Source: a virus. From it: 36,231 nucleotides of DNA. Position numbers and translations under genes: made by a program. The stretch lies in the IMG/VR virus record IMGVR_UViG_3300027499_000013, positions 1 through 36,231 of that record; one strand, given 5' to 3'. The notes under the pieces are model-generated. The model did no database searches. It worked only from the letters and a program-made list of their open reading frames with translations, and had not been told where the DNA came from. Shown here piece after piece: positions 31,075 through 36,231 of this stretch. Numbering within the stretch: position 1 is the stretch's first letter; every line of letters starts with the position of its first letter.

Positions 31075-31314
31075 ATGTCAGAGCCGTGGACATCACCGCC
31101 AGATTACGCGGAGGACAGCGACACCGAGTCCCTGTCCGTCAAGTGCGAGAACGAGGAGTGCGCGGAGTACGACCTCGAAGTCACCGCTGAGGTCGACGTC
31201 GAGTACTACGACGAGCAGGGCACCGTCTACTACACCTGCCCCACCTGCGAAGTTGTCACCGAGAGTGAGACAACACGCGCTCCCTACGGTATCGAAGACT
31301 ACCTCGGTATCTGA
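31075..31314 (+). CDS. Zinc-ribbon-like protein, YTCxxC paralogue 3
   Basis: 79 aa. SEPWTSPPDYAEDSDTESLS, C-x4-C (CENEEC), EYDLEVTAEVDVEYYDEQGT, YYTCPTC, then ESETTRA. Close relative of 30150 and more distant from 21096. Last hairpin-cassette gene before the leaderless late region. Probable metal-binding. Unknown role. Confidence 0.85.
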   Translation: MSEPWTSPPDYAEDSDTESLSVKCENEECAEYDLEVTAEVDVEYYDEQGTVYYTCPTCEVVTESETTRAPYGIEDYLGI

Positions 31315-31326
31315 GCCGACACCGAG

Positions 31327-31360
31327 ACGCCTCACCCGAAAGGGTGGGGCGTTTCGTTGT
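31327..31360 (+). terminator. Intrinsic terminator, GAAA loop
   Basis: ACGCCTCACCC / GGGTGGGGCGT (11 bp, one G-U) around GAAA, then TTCGTTGTT. Closes the cassette array. Confidence 0.93.
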
Positions 31361-31363
31361 TGG

Positions 31364-31369
31364 TACAAT
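31364..31369 (+). promoter_or_regulatory. Leaderless promoter -10 (TACAAT)
   Basis: TACAAT, then GGAGGG, then ATG 31376. The G-rich hexamer is too close to act as an SD. Confidence 0.65.
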
Positions 31370-31375
31370 GGAGGG

Positions 31376-31555
31376 ATGAGCGCCGACGACAAGAAGCCCC
31401 GCCGTTACGTGCCCGCTGCGAATCCAGAGAAGGCACGGGCCGACGCCGAGCGCGCCCAATCGAACGCGTGGGGAACACACGCCGACAAGCGCACGAAGCG
31501 CCGACGTACTCGCGCCGACGATCTCCGGGCCACGATCCGCGATGAAGAGTCGTGA
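31376..31555 (+). CDS. Small basic protein, 59 aa
   Basis: MSADDKKPRRYVPAANPEKA, RADAERAQSNAWGTHADKRT then KRRRTRADDLRATIRDEES. Very rich in Arg/Lys/Ala, probably disordered or helical on binding nucleic acid. Leaderless start. Its position upstream of the large terminase suggests a DNA packaging or head role, but that is only context. Confidence 0.7.
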   Translation: MSADDKKPRRYVPAANPEKARADAERAQSNAWGTHADKRTKRRRTRADDLRATIRDEES

Positions 31556-31561
31556 TAGGAT
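31556..31561 (+). promoter_or_regulatory. Leaderless extended -10 (TGA-TAGGAT)
   Basis: TAGGAT preceded by TGA (the stop of the previous gene), six bases, ATG 31568. Confidence 0.65.
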
Positions 31562-31567
31562 TCCGGT

Positions 31568-31753
31568 ATGAATCAACTACTCCGACGAATCCGTTTCATC
31601 ATCAGCAACACCAACTGGCTACCTGTCGTCGCGCTGGCGCTCGCCGTCGCCGCGGTGCTAGTCGCCGTCGACCTCGGTAATCCGTTCGCCACTATCCAAG
31701 CTCTCGGACTGGCCGCGGTGGCGCTCGCCGTTCTCTCGAGTAAGGGTGAGTAA
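31568..31753 (+). CDS. Two-TM small membrane protein, 61 aa
   Basis: A basic N-terminus (NQLLRRIRFII), TM1 WLPVVALALAVAAVLVAVDL, a short loop (GNPFATIQ), TM2 ALGLAAVALAVLSS. Holin-like in size and topology, but no signature. Leaderless. It sits before a peptidoglycan-binding protein, which mildly supports an envelope role. Confidence 0.78.
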   Translation: MNQLLRRIRFIISNTNWLPVVALALAVAAVLVAVDLGNPFATIQALGLAAVALAVLSSKGE

Positions 31754-31760
31754 CCTTCGG

Positions 31761-31766
31761 TAGAAT
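31761..31766 (+). promoter_or_regulatory. Leaderless promoter -10 (TAGAAT)
   Basis: TAGAAT, seven bases, ATG 31774. An in-frame ATG at 31765 lies inside the -10 and is therefore unlikely to be used. Confidence 0.6.
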
Positions 31767-31773
31767 GAATTCC

Positions 31774-32178
31774 ATGACTGATAACAACATCGACCCCATC
31801 GACATCGACGCCGACACTGACGCCGTCGAGTTTGTCCCCGCTCCGGCCAAGGCCGAGAGTCAGCCCAAGCCCGCTGCGCCGTCAGCGCCCGCGTCTGTCG
31901 AAGCACCGAGCACCGCCGTTCAGGTCATCCTCGCTGCGATTGTGCAGAACCCCCTTCGCCGACGAGAGTCGACCAGCGTCACCGAACTTCAGCGCCGTCT
32001 CCGTGAGGTGGGCTTCGAGTCCGTCGTCGCCGACAAGCCTGGCATCCTCGGGGATGGCACTCGACTCGCCGTTCAGCAATTCCAATCGAAGAACAAACTT
32101 GAGGTGACCGACGTTCTCAACGCCGACACACTCAAGGCTATCTTCAAGGGTGACAACACCGTCAAGGTGGTTGTGTAG
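31774..32178 (+). CDS. Peptidoglycan-binding-domain protein, 134 aa
   Basis: The N-terminal 55 residues are acidic then Pro/Ala-rich (VPAPAKAESQPKPAAPSAPA), a flexible linker. Residues about 68-125 form a peptidoglycan_binding_1-like repeat: SVTELQRRLREVGFESVVAD, GILGDGTRLAVQQFQSKNKL, DVLNADTLKAIF. No catalytic domain and no signal peptide, so it may be a virion or wall-targeting adaptor. Its last base overlaps the GTG of the thioredoxin gene. Confidence 0.83.
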   Translation: MTDNNIDPIDIDADTDAVEFVPAPAKAESQPKPAAPSAPASVEAPSTAVQVILAAIVQNPLRRRESTSVTELQRRLREVGFESVVADKPGILGDGTRLAVQQFQSKNKLEVTDVLNADTLKAIFKGDNTVKVVV

Positions 32179-32498
32179 TGCCCGCTGGAAAAACAACCGA
32201 CTCGACCTTCGACGCCGATGTGCTCAGCGCCGAGGGTCCTGTCCTCGTTGACTTCTGGGCTGAATGGTGTGGCCCGTGCCGCGCCGTTGGTCCAGTGCTT
32301 GACGCTATCGCCGATGCACACCCCGGCCTCACGATTGTGAAGCTAAACATCGAAGAGGAGCCCGAGACACCCGCCGCGTATGGTGTCGTCTCGATTCCGA
32401 CGATGAAGGTGTTCGTTGGTGGAGAAGTCGTCAAGACAATTGTCGGCGCGAAGCCACGCCCAGCCCTCGAGTCTGACCTATTGGACTACCTCGTATAA
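32178..32498 (+). CDS. Thioredoxin
   Basis: 106 aa. Complete thioredoxin fold order: VLVDFWAEWCGPC (active site C31-G-P-C34) and RAVGPVLDAIAD, LTIVKLNIEEEPETPAAYGV, the cis-Pro in VSIPTMKVF, then GGEVVKTIVGAKPR. It can reduce disulphides; phage thioredoxins act as polymerase processivity factors in some systems or keep phage enzymes reduced. GTG start overlaps the stop of the wall-binding gene, so both are on one transcript. Confidence 0.93.
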   Translation: MPAGKTTDSTFDADVLSAEGPVLVDFWAEWCGPCRAVGPVLDAIADAHPGLTIVKLNIEEEPETPAAYGVVSIPTMKVFVGGEVVKTIVGAKPRPALESDLLDYLV

Positions 32499-32520
32499 CG
32501 CCCTGCTGTCGTCGCCGTCA

Positions 32521-32555
32521 GGACCCCCTAGTTTTCTAGGGGGTCCAATCTTTGG
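32521..32555 (+). terminator. Intrinsic terminator
   Basis: GGACCCCCTAG / CTAGGGGGTCC (11 bp) around TTTT, then AATCTTTG. Confidence 0.9.
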
Positions 32556-32556
32556 G

Positions 32557-32562
32557 TAGGAT
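32557..32562 (+). promoter_or_regulatory. Leaderless promoter -10 (TAGGAT)
   Basis: TAGGAT, six bases, ATG 32569 of the large terminase; no SD. Confidence 0.65.
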
Positions 32563-32568
32563 GGTGCC

Positions 32569-35106
32569 ATGTCGAAGTCTTTCGCGCAGATAGTGGCCGA
32601 GCTCTCCCCCGACGATCGCGCTCGGATGATGGCGGGTATGGACCCTGAGGGTCTACTGTGGGACTGGTCGTTCTGGGGCCGCCCCGAGCAACACGCGCCG
32701 GAGGGTGACTGGAACATCTGGATCGCACTCGCGGGCCGTGGATGGGGGAAAGCGATTGACGTTGATACGCCAATTGCTACGCCGTCTGGGTGGGTACGCA
32801 TGGGGGATCTCGTCGACGGGGACACCGTCTTTGATGAAAACGGTAGCCCCTGTCGAATCGTTCAAGCCCACCAACCATACATCGCCGAAAAGATGTATCG
32901 ATTCACTTTCTCAGATGGGTCAACGCTGGACACCGACGCACCGCACCAATGGGTCACATGGACTCACGCGGATCGCAAGTCGTTTAACCGATCAGACTCC
33001 CTTCGACAGAAAGTAATCAACGACACCACTCATGGGTACCCCGAAGACTGGGTCAACTGGACTCGTCATAATCGCTGGGGAAATTCCACAGGAGTCGGGC
33101 CGAAGATTAGAACCACCCAAGAGATCGCCGACACTCTGACCTATGGCAAGCGTGGGGACCTCAGTCACTCAATCCCCACCGCTCGAGCACTGCAGATGCC
33201 AGAACAACCACTGCCTTTTGATCCGTATGTATTTGGACTGTGGTTGGGAGATGGCTCATCATCTGCTGGGGAGATATGTGCTCACGCCGACGACATCCCC
33301 AGCTTATCGGAGTACCTAGACAGTGCTGGACTCAAGCACCTCGCCGTACGCCCCAGTAAGGGGGTGGCTCGACTAGTCACCGTAGTCGGGTTGTACGCAG
33401 CGATTCGCGGTCTTGGTGTGCTGGGATCGAAGAACGTGCCTGATACCTATCTCTGGGCATCGCCGACGCAACGAGCGCAGTTACTCGCGGGGCTCCTTGA
33501 TTCTGATGGCTACATCGACAAGGACAGTGGCCAGATCGAATTTGTCAACACTAACAAGAATATCGCCGACGCCGTCGTGTTCTTGGCACGGAGTCTTGGG
33601 CAAAAGCCTGTGCTGTCAGAGGGCGTAGCCACACTGTATGGCAAGGACTGTGGGCCGAAGTACCGAGTAATGTGGAGACCAACCGTCAATCCGTTCTACT
33701 TGAGTCGTAAGCGACAGAGGTTCCAGCCACTGGGGAGACAGGCTCTCAGAAACTTCCACCGAATGATTGTGAAGTGCGAACAGGTTGAGCCGACCCTAGT
33801 GCGATGCCTGACCGTTGACTCCCCCAACTCGATGTATCTTGCAGGTGAGGCCTTGATCCCCACGCACAACACCAGGACCGGAGCCGAGTGGCTCAGAGAG
33901 CAAGCCCGCGACATCAGTAAGACTGGGCCGAAGCGTATTGCCATCGTTGCCCGTACAGCCGCCGATGCTCGAGACGTTGTCGTTGAAGGTCAGTCGGGGA
34001 TTATGTCTATCTCACCACCGAGTGAGATGCCACTATATGAGCCATCGAAGCGACGACTGACGTGGCCCAACGGAACCATCGCAACGACCTTCTCCGCCGA
34101 CGAGCCTAACCTTCTCCGTGGTCCACAGTTCCACGCAGCACTCGCCGATGAGGCCGCCGCTTGGCGACAGATGCCCGACGACTCGGGACTGACCGCGTGG
34201 CAGAACCTCCGTATCGCTACGCGTCTCGGAGCCGTCCCCAAGATTATGATTACGACCACACCGAAGCGCGTGGCCATGCTCCGTGAACTTCTCAAGGAAG
34301 CCGATGAACACCCCAACCGCGTCCGCGTTACTCGCGGATCGACGATGGACAACGCCGGGAACCTGTCGAGCGCGTACCTTGACACCATGCTCGGTGTCTA
34401 TGGTGGTACATCGCTCGCAGCCCAAGAGCTGTATGGTGAGATGCTCGACTCTGTTGAGGGTGCGCTGTGGACCGAGGACATCATCGACAACTATCGACAA
34501 GGTGCATACCCGCCACAGATGCCACTGCGCGTGATCGGTGTTGACCCATCCGTCGCCGAGAGTCCCAAGGACGAGTGTGGCATCGTCGTGGTCGGATCGA
34601 CAGGCGAACGAGACCTATACAAGCGCCAGTCGTGGATACTCGAGGACACATCTATCCTCGGGTCCCCGACAGTGTGGGCTCAAGCCGTCGTCGCCGCAGC
34701 CAAGAAGTGGGGATGCCCCGTCGTCGCCGAAGTCAACCAAGGTGGCGCACTCGTCAAGAACGCCATCCACACGATCGACCCGACGATCAAGGTGCTCGAG
34801 GTGCACTCCAAGTATGGCAAGGCACTCCGCGCTGAGCCGATCACCCTCGCGTATGAGCAGGGCCGTGTCCACCACGTGGGCGTGTTCCCCCAGCTCGAGT
34901 CCCAGATGATGTCATGGATCCCCGGCGAAGGAAAGTCCCCCGACCGCGTCGACGCTCTCGTGCATGCACTGACCGCGTTGCTCATCAAGCCACCCGCCGG
35001 GTTCCTCGGTGGTGGGCTATCAGCCAAGTCACCAGCGGGCCGCCGATTCACCCTTCCTGGAATCGGACAGCAGGGTGCTGGCGGATCGAAGTTCAGGGTC
35101 CGATGA
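32569..35106 (+). CDS. Terminase large subunit with intein in Walker A
   Basis: 845 aa as encoded. Extein: residues 1-61 and 435-845, about 472 aa after splicing. Walker A is split: AGRGWGK (56-61) before the intein and T435-RTGAEWLR after it. Walker B is in HAALADEAAAW, the coupling motif in ITTTPKR. The C-terminal nuclease acids are suggested by VIGVDPSVAES, VVAEVNQGG and PDRVDALVHALT. It pumps DNA into the prohead and cuts the concatemer; without splicing the ATPase site is interrupted. Leaderless start. It overlaps the next gene by 4 bases. Confidence 0.95.
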   Translation: MSKSFAQIVAELSPDDRARMMAGMDPEGLLWDWSFWGRPEQHAPEGDWNIWIALAGRGWGKAIDVDTPIATPSGWVRMGDLVDGDTVFDENGSPCRIVQAHQPYIAEKMYRFTFSDGSTLDTDAPHQWVTWTHADRKSFNRSDSLRQKVINDTTHGYPEDWVNWTRHNRWGNSTGVGPKIRTTQEIADTLTYGKRGDLSHSIPTARALQMPEQPLPFDPYVFGLWLGDGSSSAGEICAHADDIPSLSEYLDSAGLKHLAVRPSKGVARLVTVVGLYAAIRGLGVLGSKNVPDTYLWASPTQRAQLLAGLLDSDGYIDKDSGQIEFVNTNKNIADAVVFLARSLGQKPVLSEGVATLYGKDCGPKYRVMWRPTVNPFYLSRKRQRFQPLGRQALRNFHRMIVKCEQVEPTLVRCLTVDSPNSMYLAGEALIPTHNTRTGAEWLREQARDISKTGPKRIAIVARTAADARDVVVEGQSGIMSISPPSEMPLYEPSKRRLTWPNGTIATTFSADEPNLLRGPQFHAALADEAAAWRQMPDDSGLTAWQNLRIATRLGAVPKIMITTTPKRVAMLRELLKEADEHPNRVRVTRGSTMDNAGNLSSAYLDTMLGVYGGTSLAAQELYGEMLDSVEGALWTEDIIDNYRQGAYPPQMPLRVIGVDPSVAESPKDECGIVVVGSTGERDLYKRQSWILEDTSILGSPTVWAQAVVAAAKKWGCPVVAEVNQGGALVKNAIHTIDPTIKVLEVHSKYGKALRAEPITLAYEQGRVHHVGVFPQLESQMMSWIPGEGKSPDRVDALVHALTALLIKPPAGFLGGGLSAKSPAGRRFTLPGIGQQGAGGSKFRVR
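32752..33870 (+). mobile_element. Intein with LAGLIDADG-type homing endonuclease
   Basis: Residues A62-N434 of the terminase protein (373 aa). The N-terminal splicing block starts with Ala rather than Cys (AIDVDTPIATPSGWVRMGD), a TxxH-like block follows (DTDAPHQWVTW), two LAGLIDADG-like helices are present (VFGLWLGDG, LLAGLLDSDGYID), and the end VRCLTVDSPNSMYLAGEALI...THN is followed by Thr435. The Ala start suggests a class 2/3-like mechanism in which the downstream nucleophile (Thr) is attacked directly. It inserts between the Lys and Thr of Walker A, so it cannot be lost imprecisely without killing packaging. Confidence 0.93.
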
Positions 35107-35333
35107 GCATGACCGTTCGCGCATTCGAGGTAGTCAAGTTCGACGCCGGACTTCGCTGTGACCTCGACGCCGTTAAGAAGTCAGGCATCGTTGACGAGGG
35201 TCGAAGCGTGGCCTGTGCTGGGTGTCAGGATGCTCAAGGCACTGAGAGATGGGCCGTGATGGCCGACGATGGTGATGTGCAGATCTCGTGCTCAGCGTGT
35301 CTTAGCCTGACGCTGGAGGCCATGGGCGTATAG
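35103..35333 (+). CDS. Zinc-ribbon-like protein, 76 aa
   Basis: ATGA overlap with the terminase. MSMTVRAFEVVKFDAGLRCD, then VACAGCQDAQGTERWAVMAD, then VQISCSACLSLTLEAMGV. CAGC and CSAC form a classic four-Cys zinc ribbon. Its stop codon is inside the next -10 (TATAGT). A role linked to packaging is suggested only by position. Confidence 0.8.
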   Translation: MSMTVRAFEVVKFDAGLRCDLDAVKKSGIVDEGRSVACAGCQDAQGTERWAVMADDGDVQISCSACLSLTLEAMGV

Positions 35334-35361
35334 TTGGTCCTACTTCTCCACGAAAGGACCA
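35329..35361 (+). promoter_or_regulatory. Promoter and leader for the 35364 gene
   Basis: TATAGT (35329-35334), about 18 bases, then GAAAGGA before ATG 35364. SD-type start without the cassette hairpin. Confidence 0.65.
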
Positions 35362-35363
35362 TC

Positions 35364-36011
35364 ATGGCTACTGCCACGACTAAAGCCCCACCGAAACGAT
35401 TCGCACTGTACCTCGAAGCCCGGCCCATCGCAGGTAATGGGAAAGAGGTCTACACCCGTCAGGTGCTGGTGATGCCACCTCACCGCGACGTGACCACTCG
35501 GGAGTGGAAGTGGCCGTCGATCTTTCATCGCTCCACCGCCCCCACCAATCCCCGAGCCCGTTGGCGATTCACTGCCATTCACAGCTCAATCCGTAGTGGC
35601 ACGTTCTCAAGCACAAGCGGTGTCGTGTACAGCGCTCACGATGCTACTTCCCCGAAGATGCACTACATGACCCGAATCGAACAGCAAAGCCTCGTCCTCG
35701 ATCGTCGGCTCAATGTTCAAGAGGTGGTGTCCGAGGTCATGGACTCCAACGCGTACGAGTACATCATGGACTGGCTGGGTACGATGATGGGCAAGCCCGA
35801 GGTGTACGCGATCCAGAAGCCGTTGTACATCGAGGTGACCGACACCGATGCTCGCGACGCGTACCAGAAGCAGACACCCTCCGCGCTACTGCGACGTCTC
35901 GAGCGAGTACGTCGTGATGCTGGATTCCCTGAGTCCGTGACTGAGCCCGTGACGAAGTCCATACCTGCACTGCTTACACCTACACTGCTTGCATCTGCGC
36001 TGGGAGTCTAG
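35364..36011 (+). CDS. Hypothetical protein in head-gene region, 215 aa
   Basis: MATATTKAPPKRFALYLEAR, VYTRQVLVMPPHRDVTTREW, RARWRFTAIHSSIRSGTFSS, YIMDWLGTMMGKPEVYAIQK, ending in a Pro/Thr-rich tail. No family recognised. Its place between terminase and the likely portal region suggests a head or connector accessory role. Three bases separate it from the next ATG. Confidence 0.8.
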   Translation: MATATTKAPPKRFALYLEARPIAGNGKEVYTRQVLVMPPHRDVTTREWKWPSIFHRSTAPTNPRARWRFTAIHSSIRSGTFSSTSGVVYSAHDATSPKMHYMTRIEQQSLVLDRRLNVQEVVSEVMDSNAYEYIMDWLGTMMGKPEVYAIQKPLYIEVTDTDARDAYQKQTPSALLRRLERVRRDAGFPESVTEPVTKSIPALLTPTLLASALGV

Positions 36012-36013
36012 CC

Positions 36014-36231
36014 ATGCCTACGTACAGCACATCACCGTTCAAGATCAACAAGCGACTGGCCGATCACTATGGCAAGGACATCCACCTGCCTGAGGAGATT
36101 TCATACATCCTCGTCTCGTCACTACTCAGTGAGGTAGACTCGAAGTGGGCCGACGTCGACATGTTGACGGGCAACTTCGATGCACACTCGACGCCGTCCT
36201 CACGAGCACGTGGCCGCGGTCAGAATGGCTC
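36014..36231 (+). CDS. Partial gene running off the right edge
   Basis: ATG 36014 opens a frame that continues to the window end (about 72 codons): MPTYSTSPFKINKRLADHYG, KDIHLPEEISYILVSSLLSE, VDSKWADVDM... It could be the beginning of a portal or other head protein, but the fragment shows no diagnostic motif. Confidence 0.75.
   Translation, partial: MPTYSTSPFKINKRLADHYGKDIHLPEEISYILVSSLLSEVDSKWADVDMLTGNFDAHSTPSSRARGRGQNG

Overview
The window is part of the genome of a tailed double-stranded DNA phage, most likely a siphovirus of a high-GC actinobacterium (Rhodococcus/Gordonia-like hosts would fit, but the genus cannot be read from sequence alone). The support is a two-part terminase, cell-wall hydrolases, actinophage-type hypothetical families (GP88, DUF2958, DUF1281/Api92-like), actinobacterial promoter shapes with repeated leaderless starts, and nearly all genes on one strand.

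Layout. (1) 1-4.7 kb: an M23 peptidase that runs off the left edge, a holin-like small membrane protein, one large reverse-strand gene with paired Cys modules, a secreted NlpC/P60 protein behind a structured leader, and several membrane microproteins. (2) 4.75-5.14 kb: a gene-free stretch with direct and inverted 16-bp repeats, leading to a leaderless five-gene operon (5.14-7.19 kb) that starts with two tandem Cys/His paralogues. (3) 7.2-9.6 kb: a probable small terminase, a 55-aa gene, and a two-domain CHAP/NlpC-like plus peptidoglycan-binding hydrolase. (4) 9.6-31.3 kb: about 50 small genes, mostly in single-gene transcription units. They include a GP88-family protein, a DprA-like protein, a DUF1281/Api92-like protein, an XRE repressor-like regulator, two SSB-like proteins, a DUF2958 protein, three coiled-coil paralogues, many small putative zinc ribbons and several membrane peptides. 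(5) 30.46-31.0 kb: an aberrant palindrome-rich non-coding block. (6) 31.3-36.2 kb: leaderless genes again (basic protein, membrane protein, peptidoglycan-binding protein with thioredoxin), then the large terminase interrupted by an intein in its Walker A motif, and the start of the head-gene region.

The most striking feature is the repeated intergenic cassette of region 4: a G/C-rich terminator whose 3' end supplies the -35 of the next promoter (TTGCGT/TTGTCG, 17-18 nt, TANNNT), a hairpin at the predicted 5' end of the mRNA, and then an SD of the type GAAAGGA just before the start codon. Across more than 30 units the hairpin stems change in sequence while pairing is kept, and the loops stay close to AACACG/AAACG/ACACG. 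This is covariation within one genome and suggests an RNA element shared by a phage regulon. Several cassettes are empty or carry only the 3' arm of a terminator, which looks like the scars of gene loss by recombination between cassettes. The flanking late-type genes instead use leaderless starts, so two initiation modes divide the genome. All functional names rest on motif reading by eye, without database searches.
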